From Pteria penguin (Eukaryota > Mollusca > Bivalvia > Pterioida > Pteriidae), in contig CM068586.1 of NCBI GenBank assembly GCA_035048485.1, forward strand, positions 49,288,933 through 49,352,932: 64,000 nt of DNA. Direction: 5' to 3'. Shown in pieces: positions 1 through 11,407 of the stretch. The notes beneath the pieces are model-generated. The model was not told the origin of the DNA, did not search any database, and saw only the letters and a program-made list of their open reading frames with translations. Made by a program: the position numbers and the translations under genes. How positions within the stretch are numbered: the stretch's first letter is position 1; the number at the start of each line of letters is the position of its first letter.

Positions 1-638
1 TCAATTGAACACCTCACTCTATGACAAACATGACGATTTCAATTTCGCTATCACAAACTTTCCTTTCATAAGTAGCAACATTCCATCATCGCCCGCATAC
101 GGCGTATTCATATCTCAGTTAATACGTTATTCCAGAGCATGTTCAAATTACAATAACTTTGTCCTGAGGGCTAGGCGACTTTCAGTTAAGCTGCTCAACC
201 AGGGTTATATATGTGCTAGACTAGCAACGTCACTGGGGATGTTCTACGGTCGTTACGAGACTCTTATTACTCCATATGATATCTCGTTATCCAGACTTTT
301 AAATGATATTCTGGACTGAGACCGATTCCGATCATTTTACACCGATTTGACACCTTCTACACTAGAAGGTTACCTACTTTGACTTCTCCATATATAAATA
401 CATATGGAATTTACACGATTTGACTTTACTGGGTATATGTGACGGGTGTTGCTAGCAAGCAGGAGATGCTCACTCTCACCGGGCATCTGATCTCATTCCA
501 TCACAGGGGTTCACATATGCTCTTCAAGTAGACATATTTTGTTATTTTCCACTTGTTTTTCATTTTCATTGATTTTGTATGTCCTCTGGTTTCATGATTT
601 TTGGACTTATGGTTTGGATTTATCCATCATCTTTACAT
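1..638 (+). mobile_element. Penelope-like element PLE-A, copy A1 (C-terminal end and 3' UTR)
   Basis: The window opens inside the last ~105 codons of a PLE reverse transcriptase (open frame to the TGA at 317-319, ending LLNDILD) followed by a ~320-bp 3' UTR. The same tail recurs at 34,125, 42,585, 48,904 and 59,330, always ending with a TTTGGATTTATCCATCATCT-type sequence plus TTACA, which defines the 3' terminus. The catalytic RT motifs lie outside the window. The frame is open but ATG 5-7 is internal to the protein, so this is a cut-off element copy and not a small gene. Confidence 0.85.
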
Positions 639-659
639 AATTCAAAGTGAATCAGAAAT

Positions 660-1110
660 ATATTTAATAGGAATTCTCTGTAAGGACCAAAATATTAACA
701 TAGGAGCCTGGCACACATGGTCTCAGATTTTCATGAAAATTTGCATATGTTTTAAGTATCCATATATTATATAAAAATGATACATGTTATAAAGTTTGAT
801 GCTGGGTTACCATGGTAACGAGATGTGCTACTTTTGGTGCTAAATTACATGATATTTTAGATAAAATTAGGGCATTTTCAATAGATCAATATAAGAATAA
901 GACATCAGATACATGGGAATTTGTTTTTGATTATTAATACTGAAGATTTTATATAGTTTTAAACACTTTTGATAATATAACTTTAAATTTTCTTTTCTGA
1001 GCTAATTACAAGCATTTGAAATTGGCATTTTGCTAAATACGGCAATTTTAGTAAAACCTTAAGATTTTAAAGTGCTATAGTAAAAATTGCACCAACTTCT
1101 AACCAAATCA
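660..1110 (+). repeat. Diverged dispersed repeat, inverted partner near 6.3-6.6 kb
   Basis: Starts with TAGGAATTCTCTGTAAGG and ends near AAAAATTGCACCAA. The same two landmarks, with diverged AT-rich sequence between them, occur in reverse orientation at 6,625 down to 6,270. No open frame. Probably an old non-autonomous element; class unknown. The rest of 639-1,900 shows nothing I recognise. Confidence 0.4.
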
Positions 1111-1899
1111 TTACACAGAATTTTAAAATATACATATTCATGAATGATTGAAGATAAAAATTTGATTGGGCAAATAATATTTGTATTTTGAATTACAAAA
1201 ATGGTCATTTTTGCAGGGAGAATTACTGAATTACATAAAGTACCAGAGCAGTTTCGTAATTATCCTGAGATAAGTGATTTATTTATTCATTTTAGGCCAA
1301 TAATTGCATTATTAAAAGATAAATATTTAACTTCTGTATCAAATTCTTGAAAAATAATTAAATCTATAAATGGGGGGAGGGTGTTGAAACTGGTTAAATA
1401 TGATTTTGCAACTTTCTTAAAAGAATTAATATCCTCATAACATTCACAATTACATAAAATTTCAAGTTCCTTTTAGACTCTCCATGCCAAACTAATTCAA
1501 CCTCATATTTTGTACATGTATTTATTGCAACCCATACGATCTAGTATAGAGGGGGCTACATTGCATGAATGAATGCTTCGTTAAACAAGATTAAATTGTA
1601 AAACTCTAATACATGTACCCAAATTTGCAACAAGCTGTTAGCCCAAAAGTAGGTCAAAAATGATACATAGAGGTCTTTTCAAAAGGAATACAAATATGAA
1701 ACATGAAAGCATTATGATCACTTTCAATTACAAGTTCACGGTTGAAGTATTAGTGAGAAAAAAAAAGCAAGAGCAACGCCTACCGTGGCATAATACGCCC
1801 ATCGCTTAATTCTGACAGGATCAATTCACATTTGGCATAAGTTTCATGAAAAACATCTGACGTTTACTAAGGTTAATTGCGTTTCATAGTATTTTATCA

Positions 1900-2612
1900 T
1901 AGGAATAAGTCCAAGGGCAATAACTCCTGCAGAAATGGTCCTATCAAACCCATCTTTGAACTTGACCTGCACAAAAAAATCTTGAAATTTTTTAGTCCAG
2001 CCCCTCCCCCCCCCCCCCCCCTAAATTTATAAATTTCTCAAAAATGGAGAAAAAGATATCAATACCTGTAAAATATGTGATAGTTGGTACATTTTACTTG
2101 TTTCATGCTAAATTTCATAATGTTTTTACAAAAATTAGATTTTTAATGAATTTTCAAAAAAAATCTTGAAATTTATAAGTCCAAGGGCCATAAATCCGTC
2201 AAAAGTGATCAATCATAACAAAACTTGAACTGGTACTGACGCCGCTTGATATAAAGCAATATACCAAACTTAAATGCAATATCTTGAAAGACGGCAAAAA
2301 ATTTTTGGAAAACATGACCTTGGACAGATGGTCAACACCCCCACCCTGAAATTAAAAATTTCTTAAAACTGAAGAAAAAGATATTAAAACCCATATTATA
2401 TGTGATAGTTGGTACATTTTACTTGTTTCATGATAAATTTCATAATGTTTTGACACAAAATAAATTTAAAATGAATTTCTGAAAAAAAATCTTGAAATTT
2501 ATAAGTCCAAGGGCCATAAATCCGTCAAAAGTAGGTTAATCGTAACAAAACTCGAACTGGTACTGACACCGCTTGCAATAAAGCTATATACCAAATTTCA
2601 GCGCCATAACAT
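1900..2612. repeat. Tandemly duplicated ~330-bp repeat
   Basis: Two diverged units (about 2,030-2,350 and 2,360-2,610) share the phrases ATGTGATAGTTGGTACATTT, TTGAAATTTATAAGTCCAAG and GGGCCATAAATCCGTCAAAAG. A partial third unit with GTCCAAGGGCAATAA lies near 1,910. It includes a C16 tract at ~2,007. The second unit is the target of the SINE that follows. Confidence 0.55.
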
Positions 2613-2876
2613 TGATTGTGTGATTCTTATTTAGCGTCACACCACGAATATTTCACGTATATGTTGACAGCATCTGTCTGATGCAGGGTATACAAATTTT
2701 GACCTTTGCAACAGACCCACCCGAAGCAGTGAGAGATCTTTAACGTGCCATGCATACCACGACACGGGACCCCGGTTTTTACTGTCTAATCCGAAAGACA
2801 GGACACCGGCATAACTCGAACCCCCGGCCTCCCGATCAGGAGTCCGGCGCAATACCACTAGGCCACACCGGCTTCT
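2613..2876 (-). mobile_element. tRNA-derived SINE, family 1, copy 1a
   Basis: Read on the minus strand it begins with a tRNA-like pol III promoter: an A box like TGGCCTAGTGG and a B box like GGTTCGAGT, in the CCTGATCGGGAGGCCGG context also seen at 24.8 and 28.7 kb. A central conserved domain follows (CACGTTAAAGATC on the minus strand). It is flanked by a 10-bp direct repeat GCCATAACAT (2,603-2,612 and 2,877-2,886), the expected TSD of LINE-driven retroposition. The open frame across it is incidental. Confidence 0.85.
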
Positions 2877-2886
2877 GCCATAACAT

Positions 2887-3561
2887 GATACGTCCTGTCT
2901 AATGACGGGCGCATAAAAACCAAAACAGATAGAAATGTCAAAATCTACATGCATTCAGATCTTTGATTACAAGAGCACAAAAACAAATACATTTTTTTTA
3001 CTTGTGAGTCAAATACCCTTTATTAAAATAACATACATGTATAGTGACAATGAGAATAATTTTCAAATGAATTTCAAACAATATAATCCATTCAGAACTG
3101 TACAAAACAATATGAAACAAGCAATACTGTTTATAGGGAATAGTTGTATAATATACCAAAGTGTTCGCGATCACTGATGTCGTTGTCAAATTTTGACCCT
3201 CTAAATGTGTGACCTTGACCTTTATTTGATGTTGACTCTCAGTGTGGCTGACATTCCTTGCAAGTTTGATTACTAAGTCATAGCCATTTATGTCAAAATC
3301 TGTCTACTGGACAGATGGAAGGACAGACAGATGGACAGATGCCAACAAAGTAATCCCTATAAGTTGTTTTTGCTTCATAGCCCACATTAACCGCAGGTAA
3401 TTATATCTGCTAAAATATTATTTTATACATACATCAATCAATTCAGAAATTGATGCAAAAAAAAAAAAAAAAATGAAAATGAATTTTTCACTTTTAAGAT
3501 GCTCGAATGCCATTGCTTTGTTAGACTAGATCATTTGTAATAAAAGATGTCCGTAAAACAC
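2887..3561. other. Anonymous AT-rich interval
   Basis: No coding or repeat-end signature beyond a short GGACAGATGGA-type simple repeat at ~3,308-3,340 and an A17 run near 3,458. The overlapping short open frames on both strands at 2,935-3,189 look fortuitous. Confidence 0.4.
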
Positions 3562-3914
3562 ATATGTCTCCCCTCTTGTACAATTATATAAAGGACTACA
3601 TGCACTTGGTGACCCCTGACTTGCAAATCAATAGGGGTCATCTAACACTCATAATCAACTCAGTGGAGGGTTGTCAAGATATTGGGCAGACAATGACTGT
3701 ATAAAGTACTGCATTCCACTCAGTGACCTTTTGACCTGAGAATCAATAGTGGTCTACTACTTATCTTAACAAAGCCAAATATCATTACTATCAAGCAAGG
3801 GTTCTCAAGGTATTTGGACAGGCAACATGTGGTCTACTCACTGAACAACAGACTGACCAACCGACTGACATGTGCAAAGCAATATCCACCCTTTTTCGAT
3901 GAAGGGGGACATAA
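3562..3914. mobile_element. MITE-like element with short terminal inverted repeats
   Basis: The left end TATGTCTCCCCTCTTG is inverted at the right end as GAAGGGGGACATAAT, about 350 bp apart. The interior is noncoding with internal echoes (CTGACTTGCAAATCAATAGG against CTGAGAATCAATAG). No TSD is obvious. Superfamily unassigned. Confidence 0.45.
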
Positions 3915-6269
3915 TAAAATTCCAATACCAAAAGCATTAAAGCAGAATTGAAATGCATTGGCATTATACCAATGTAAAGACAAGAATTTAATATAAATCA
4001 CATTATCAAGAATAAATAACTGTCATGAAACTGAAGTTGATCTTGGAAACTTAATGCAGATTGAAAAAAAAAACCTAATATTAGGCAATGTAAGTCAGGA
4101 TAAATGTATTACATGTATATTCAATATAAATAAAAGATATCTCAATTGTGGGGAAATAAACAAAATGATCTGTGTGATATATTAATCAATGTTTTCATAG
4201 ACGTTCAATTTCAGGTCCTCTTGCTTGATCTCCTGTTCAGGTGCTTCAAAATTAGCTATGAAATAAAACTTTCATCTGGAACAAGACCTTTCAGAAATGA
4301 CCTTAATGAATTTTTGGTGAAGTATGATGATATATGATGAAAGGTATTCTAAGTCATAGTTAGCAAGTGACCTTGACCTTTCAGAAATGACCTTGAGAGA
4401 CATTTGTCCCAAAGCCCCTAACCTAAATAATAATTTGATGAAGTATGATCAAATTCTGATGAAAGGTATAGGAGATATGAGCTCGAACGGAAAGACACGA
4501 CAGCGACTATATACTACCCCCCCCCCCCCCCCCCCCGAAAGTTGTCGGGGCGGGGAGCATGAAAACTTCCTTTATTACCACACATACATGTAGGCAGATA
4601 AACTGATTTGATGTGTCACACTAGAGATTAGCGACTTATCACTGTAAATTTATTTTGCTCTGTCTGAGATTATTAGCCTTTCTCTCTTGTAATTACATGA
4701 TCCAAGGAGCATGTTGTTTTCCATCTTATTCTTCGTTACAAAGCTTCTGCCACACCCTTCATGTTCACGGTAAAAAAGGTCCTTAACACAAACTTTTTTC
4801 TTTGGTGGTTCTTCTCCTTCACCTAAGAAAATTATGAAATGTTTTGAGAGTCAATTTATAATTCTAGCAAACAAAAACTTTCCGAGTACAACAGAGCATG
4901 GCATACAAGACATTTGTGAAATGCAGAGCATTCAAACTACGAATTAAATCAAAGTCCAACTTGAGGGTCACAAAATGAAAAAAGTCACTGAGTCATATAC
5001 TCATGTATAAATTGTACTCTTGGTGTAATCTAGCCATATCGGTTAAAAAGAAATGAAAAGTAAAAGTATGGTGTAACTTCAAGGTCATTACGTAAAAAGT
5101 TAAGTCATCAAAAGATACAGTCACAAGGAATATCATAGCCTTACCTATTTATGATTTTGGTTTTATATCCTAGGTCAAAATGCAACTTTTCAGTTATTTT
5201 TGACAAATACTACTACAAATATTTTGACATGTACATCTGAATTCATTAAAGAAGCATACATTTATGATCCCCCAAGGAGTACAACTCATAACAAGTCACC
5301 AGTCTAGCCGGATCATCTAAGCATGTGTGAAATAGTCTCATTGTGAAATTTATAAAGTAAATTGCTGTTCAAGATAAACCCCTCCCCCTTCCACCCCACT
5401 CCCTTTACAATCTCCATTATCAATGTAATTTTCCAGTGATGGCCACAACATTATTAATTTTCTTATGTGTAAGAGTCATTAACATCTTGAAACGATTTTA
5501 ACACTGAAAATGCCCTATTTATGGATTATATTGTCTAATAAACAGTTTATAAAAGCACTTACGAAACATAAAGTTACTAATAAGCAATATTTTTTTCAGA
5601 AGGCTGCAATTTTAATTAATTATACTCATTATAAAAAAGGAATAAAATTAGCATTTTCTTGTTTTCAAAATGAGCCAGGCGACAGTAGGTCAAGTAGATT
5701 TACATGTATGAAAATGATTGATTACCTGATCCAATGCATATTGGCAGTACAATCCCAGATGCTTCATAAAAGATATATAACTGTAATTTTTCGGTCATCT
5801 ACATATATTTTCTTTCTTTCTGTATGTGTGCTGTAATGCGCCGGAACAACACAATAATTTCTTTTCAGACGACTTTTTCTATTCAGCTGTTCATAAAGAG
5901 GCGTTCTTGGTGACGGTCGCGTATTGTAAAGTTTTCTATTAATTTACCTTTTTCTACACCGACATCTGGTAGAATTGAGACGTGCAAATCAGAATCCAAT
6001 GATGATAATGTACTTATATTGTCAGAACACGATATATTTGTATATAGTTTTTTTTCAAAAGAACACAATTATTGAATTGCGAATCATTTCTGATCAAACT
6101 AAACATTCCTCCTACCTAAAGATTTCACTACGGGAGATAACTCCAATTGACAAATATTGCGTAATTTCTAATATTTGTGTTTTGAGTTATTGGTTAAAAT
6201 ATAATTTGCCCACTTAGATTTTTATAGAATAAATTAAGCATGTTCAATAGATTAAAAATTGATATAATT
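3915..6269. other. Anonymous interval, no gene recognised
   Basis: Contains a C18 tract at ~4,517-4,536 and a short direct echo (CCTTTCAGAAATGACCTT at ~4,289 and ~4,378). Open frames of 61-108 codons are not supported by any family I know or by splice-like boundaries. Confidence 0.4.
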
Positions 6270-6625
6270 TAAATTATAAGATTTGGTGCAATTTTTACAT
6301 TCAGTGTTTAAATATAGGGATTAATCTGGCTTCTTTAGACCTATATTGTCATATATAACTTCATCACATTCATATAAATTAAATATTTTATTCTTTATTT
6401 TTCAAAAATATCAAATTCAACTATATTTCTAACTAAAATAAGTGTGCAAAAACTTCCTTTACAACTTATGAAACATTTTTATTATATCGACTATTTTGTT
6501 CAATTGTAACAAAAAACGTCTAAATTTATTTCTCTGATGTTACAATCATAACCAATTAAAATAAATATAAGTTTCATAATTGTTTTTCCATGTGTGCCTA
6601 AATTTTTTGGCCCTTACAGAGAATT
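6270..6625 (-). repeat. Inverted partner of the repeat at 660-1,110
   Basis: The minus strand carries GGAATTCTCTGTAAGGGCC at one end and GTAAAAATTGCACCAA at the other, matching the landmarks at 660-1,110 in order but strongly diverged between. Confidence 0.4.
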
Positions 6626-6786
6626 CCTTTTAAGTATTAATTTTACCCATTGTGCAGTTTATTGAGACATAATATGGTTTGAGGCGATGAATACTTTATA
6701 ATCCGCTTCACGGATTATAAAAAAGTGTGCACCGCCCTATATCTTATTATATCTCAATAAATTGTAAATCCCGAAAGTTAATCCCG

Positions 6787-7232
6787 GGCACCTGGTCTCA
6801 CCTCTGAATTTCAGAGACCGTGAATGCCTACTGTGGCACATTGTTGTTAGTCATAGTCATGTAACACCAGTTACTCTCGTATTTTAAATGAACGTCACTT
6901 TTATTCCCTTTGCAGTGTGGAGCTCGTAAAAAAGTTCCTCGCGGAGGGTTTGACTTAGGTGTTATTATACCATTTTCCTGATGTTATGTAGCTGTGACAC
7001 TTTCTACATAGTGTTTGTTCCTATTCATGTATATATACAGTACTAATTATATGTTTTGTCTATATGTAAGGGCATTCCCGGCGGGTGTGGCTAGCCAAAC
7101 AGGAGACGCTCACTCCTTCCGGGCACCTTCTCTCACCTCTAAATTTCAGGGGTCCGTGAATGCCCACTGTGGAACATTGATGTTAGTGTCATGGTCAGGT
7201 GACACCAGTTACTTTCGTATTTTAGTAATTTA
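6787..7232 (+). mobile_element. Two directly repeated PLE-type 3' tail fragments (family D)
   Basis: A ~100-bp segment (GCACCTGGTCTCACCTCTGAA to CTCGTATTTT) at 6,787-6,883 recurs at ~7,118-7,229. The second copy is preceded by a module like GGCGGGTGTGGCTAGCC, AACAGGAGACGCTCACTC, clearly related to the 3' UTR of PLE-A and PLE-C. No RT coding sequence is attached. Direct copies of a tail about 330 bp apart resemble the tandem or pseudo-LTR arrangements known for PLEs, but a local duplication explains them equally well. Confidence 0.5.
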
Positions 7233-8059
7233 ATTTAAGACTAGAATAATTTGAATAAATCTGAATTATCAACATTACATTCTTTTTGAACTGCAAGTGA
7301 AAATGTTCAACAAGCGCGGGAGAAAATATCCGCATATCTGGTTACTCCTAGCAACCTTAGGAGTCATTCTCTGCAAGCATAAAAAACTCAGATAGGGACC
7401 GGAAACCGTAAGTCACAGATTTCACTGAAATTTTGTATAATGTACCCAAACAGTAACCTTTCATCAAAACAGAAATCAAGTTTTACATAAATCATACTTT
7501 TTGCCATGGAAATGACAACTGCGAAATCACAGCCTCTGTGTGGCAATGTTTACTTTAAATCAAGTTATTTTCATTGCACATATAACAACACAATATTGGG
7601 ATTTCATATTTCCTTTATTCATCAGATTGAAGTTTATGTTTAACACTCAGAAATAAAAGATTAATTTTCTTTTCAAAATAATGCTTATACATGCCACTAA
7701 ACATAGCACATTTTTGAAAATTTTCTAGTTTTCAATATTTGGAGTTGTATGTTGTTTTTAAATACAATTTATAAAATAACCCCATGATAGAATATTGAGA
7801 AAGTATCGTCATTATTAAGAACTATCTTTGTACTGATGAATATGAAAACATAAGGAATGTGTTATTTTCTTTTTATGAAATAATTATTGTTGATATTAGT
7901 TACCGTGGAGATAACCCTATAAATCTCATTCTAATCACTATATATTTAATCAATAAAAAGACAGTTTCATATAAAATATTTCCATCCAATGTTCATTTGG
8001 AACATTTTTACATTCTTTGACAACCAAAACAAAAAAAAAATTAAATAAATAAAAAAAAT
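7233..8059. other. Anonymous interval
   Basis: AT-rich, with no open frame or repeat terminus that I can support. Confidence 0.35.
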
Positions 8060-8516
8060 TAAAAGTTTTGTTACCATAGCAACCAATCATATCTTCATGA
8101 TAACTACCTAACTTTGGCATTTTTGATTACAAATACAATGGGATAATTTCAAATCAAGACTTAAATCAAATGTACATTACCTAGGTCTAGCTCTTTCAAT
8201 TTCTGACTTTAAAAAAAAGCAATTTACAAAAGTTTTGTTACCATCGCAACCAATTATATCTTCATAATGACTTTGTTATTTTAAATATACACACAATGGT
8301 ATTATTTAAAATCAATACTTAAATCAAACGTACATTACCTAGGTGTAGCTTCTTCATTTTCTGACAACAAAAACGCAATTTACATAATTTTTTTTACCTT
8401 ACCAACTAATCATAACTTCATAATAACTACATGCCTTTGGTAGTTTGAATATCAATATAATGGTATTATTTCAAATCAAGACCTAAATCAAATGTACATT
8501 ACGTACGTCTAGCTCA
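8060..8516. repeat. Tandem repeat, three diverged units of ~160 bp
   Basis: Units begin with GTTTTGTTACCATAGCAACC-like sequence near 8,066, 8,232 and 8,385. Each contains AATCATATCTTCAT, a TTTCAAATCAAGAC-like block and end with GTACATTACCTAGGT. The third unit is the most diverged and runs into a T18 tract. Confidence 0.6.
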
Positions 8517-8701
8517 TGTTTTTTTTTTTTTTTTTTTCTATTAACTCATTGGTTAAACGTAATTTAATGTGTGATGTAAAATACCCATGGGTAAAGAAAG
8601 GAAAGATCAAAAACAACATTATCAAGTTAGTATTTATCTACATAGTGTCTAGTTCTATTCAATCAAGAAATGAAAACATTCTCATGTATTTTCACATAAT
8701 T

Positions 8702-9024
8702 CACTACTGGGTCCAAACACCCCTGAGAATCCCGTTTTTCACTGCAAAACTCTGCAACACCCTGAAAAACTCCGAAAAACACTGAAGTCTGCCTGAAAAA
8801 CACTGAAAAAATCTGACAGCCCTGATAAACACTGAAAAACTCTGAAGTCTACCCTGAAAAACTCTGAAAAACACTGACGACCCTGACAAACTCTGCAAAA
8901 CTCTGAAAAACTCTGCAAAACTCTGAAAAACCATGAAAAACACTGACACCTGCTGCAATGCCCTCCGGCCGTGCGATCGCGGCCTCGCGTACTTCTATAC
9001 GGTCCCTTTTATAATATAAGCCCT
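8702..9024. repeat. Left terminal arm with subterminal CTGAAAAAC-type array
   Basis: About twenty imperfect 9-10-bp units of the form CTGAAAAACA or CTGCAAAACT, interspersed with CTGACGACC and CTGAAGTC variants, occupy 8,735-8,960. They are followed by a GC-rich unique block (GCCGTGCGATCGCGGCCTCG) and TTATAATATAAGCCC. A repeated transposase-binding motif is the family-level analogy; binding itself is inferred. Confidence 0.7.
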
Positions 9025-11136
9025 TGAAATGGTTCGCTGTTATCTATGTATGGCCTTTAATAAGTGTTAAATGTGATGAATTTATAAGCAGGGAATAAGT
9101 AAAAAAACCCCGCATTTTTTACCATTTGTCAAGGACTTATTTTAACGATTTTAATAGATAAAATTACTAAGATATTGTTCGTATTCTGACTTACGTTTGT
9201 AAGATGATCTTTACATTTGCAGTTTAATAAATCACATGAATTACGTACTTAGCAAAAACAATTTTATTGACACAGGACTTTCCGGCGCGATGTCACTTCT
9301 TTTATTGATCGACTTAAAGAAAGAAAGAAGAATGAAAAAAAAAAAACAAAAACAAACGAACGAACAAATAATTTAACTACAGCAGTAGCATGTTACTTAA
9401 CATCGTTGTTTCATAGAGATGCATTAAGGGAGGGGGAAATAAGTATAAAATATAGAACAAGACATTTTAAAATTTATGTATTTATTTATTTATCTATAAT
9501 AAAAGCACTATTTTTCCGTACTGTAACATTTCGGCCAGCGGCCTTCCTCGGCGGACTTCATTTATTTATTTATTTATTTTCTTATTTATTTATTATTTAT
9601 CTATTTATTTAATTATTAATTCATCTATTTATTTATAATAAGAACATTTAACTTTTCCGTACGAAAAAAAAAAATACATAAAAATAAATTTAATAAAAAT
9701 AATAAGATTTTAAAAAATCGATAGACGAAGTTTACAGAAAACGCATAGTTTTAATTGTAAACAGATAAATAGATACAGAAAAAAAGAAATAATTAATTCT
9801 ATATATCCCTATCAATCATTTTAATAACACATAATGATTGATGTTTATTTTTACATCTTTTCCAATCTGTGTAAAGAATCCACCCAAATATCGTTATGTT
9901 ACGACCTTAAGGCCGCTCCCCACTCTCTTTCGAGTTTAAAGGCATTCATAATTAATATTGATAAATCAATATTGCATTCTTCATAAATTAGCGGCCATTC
10001 ACCGATAAACCGCTGTGAAGTTGCGTTAATTTAATTCTACCCCCCCCCCCCCTTTTTTTAACAATGTCCAACTTGAGTGAACGAGCATGGCTTTGAGTAT
10101 GCGTATTTCCTTCTCGCTACAGGCCGTAACGCAGCTACTTATTTAATCCGTATGTAAATTAATGGAACAGAATAGCACTTTAAATCACAGCTTTACAAAT
10201 CTCACATTTCGCATGTATTCTATAATATTGCTATTATCAGAGGAAATGCGGAAGAAATTGAACTTAAATAATATACTTTTAATATCTAAGTCTAATATTT
10301 TATAGGACAAAATTTACGTACAATGTATGTCATTCGAATGAAAGAGCAACACGTAGACACGTAAAATTTTCAGTTAAAGAAAGTTATTGTCCTCTGAACT
10401 TTGTTATATTACGCTGTTATAATAAATCAAAGGTTAAATTTGTATATCTTAATTTTGTGTGAAAAGTATTGATAGAGAAAAAAGTATTGCGTGTGTGTGT
10501 GAGAGAAGGGGTGGGGGGTGTTTAAACCTAAAGGTCGTCACATGAAAATATATGGGTATAGTCTCTATAAATGTTACAACAGAATTGGAATAGAGTGCAT
10601 AGTGTTATTTCAAAATGAATGACAAGCGATTTTCTTTGTGGTCGATTTGCTGTCAGTACTGGTGTATTAAATTCGCTTTTCGTATAAAATTTATAGGTAC
10701 TGGTCACATTCAAATATTATTTATTTATTTATTAATTTATTAATTTATTCATTTATTTATTCACTTTTTTATTTATTATTCAATAATTTATTATTTATTC
10801 ACTAATTTATAGTTCTGGAGCTTCTTTATTATACATATATTTTTTATTTTTTCTTCATTATTTAAATACACAGTTATGAAACAGTGATATTTACCAGGAA
10901 TATACGTACATACATTTTCATTTGAAAATATAAATGTACATATATATAAATATCGGTAAGAAAAGCCTTTGTATTGTTTGTTTGTTTGGTTTTGAATAAT
11001 GCATCAGTAAAATTAAATTTAGAGATTCGTTAAAATAATTTCACTTCAAAACACCGTACAAAAAAGCAAGATATGTTTTATTTATTTTCTCTTCCCTTTT
11101 TTCTAATTTACAACTCATCACATTTTATATCTAATA

Positions 11137-11407
11137 GGGCTTATAGAAGGGACCGTATAGAAGTACGCGAGGTCGCGATCGCACGGCCGGAGGGCATCGC
11201 AGCAGGTGTCAGTGTTTTTCAGAGTTTTTCAGTGGCGTCAGAGTTTTGCAGAGTTTTTCAGGATCGTCAGTGTTTTTCAGAGTTTTTCAGTGTTTATCAG
11301 GGCTGTCAGAGTTTTTCAGGCAGACTTCAGTGTTTTTCAGAGTTTTTCAGGGTGTTGCAGAGTTTTGCAGCGAAAAACGGGATTCTCAGGGGTTTTTGGA
11401 CCTAGTG
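11137..11407. repeat. Right terminal arm, inverted copy of the left arm
   Basis: Begins GGGCTTATAGAAGGGACCG, then CGCGAGGTCGCGATCGCACG, then ~18 units of GTTTTTCAG in the opposite orientation to the left arm, closing on GGATTCTCAGGGG and TAGTG. The open frames across it are repeat artefacts. Confidence 0.7.

Larger units (their letters stand above)
8702..11407. mobile_element. Non-autonomous inverted-repeat DNA element with CACTA termini (CACTA-like 1)
   Basis: The left end reads CACTACTGGGTCCAAACACC. The right end, reversed, reads CACTAGGTCCAAAAACCCC. Both continue into CTGAGAATCCCG, giving terminal arms of ~270-320 bp (8,702-9,024 and 11,137-11,407) in inverted orientation. The ~2.1-kb interior has no transposase frame; it holds ATTT-rich runs (9,475-9,640; 10,720-10,810). 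CACTA (En/Spm) elements are known for such termini and for subterminal repeat arrays, which the arms contain. A TAAT occurs beside both ends but one base out of register, so the TSD is unproven. A relative lies at 32,291. Confidence 0.65.

Noticed and set aside
2637..2954. 105-codon minus-strand ORF
   Set aside because: It lies almost entirely within a SINE bounded by a TSD.
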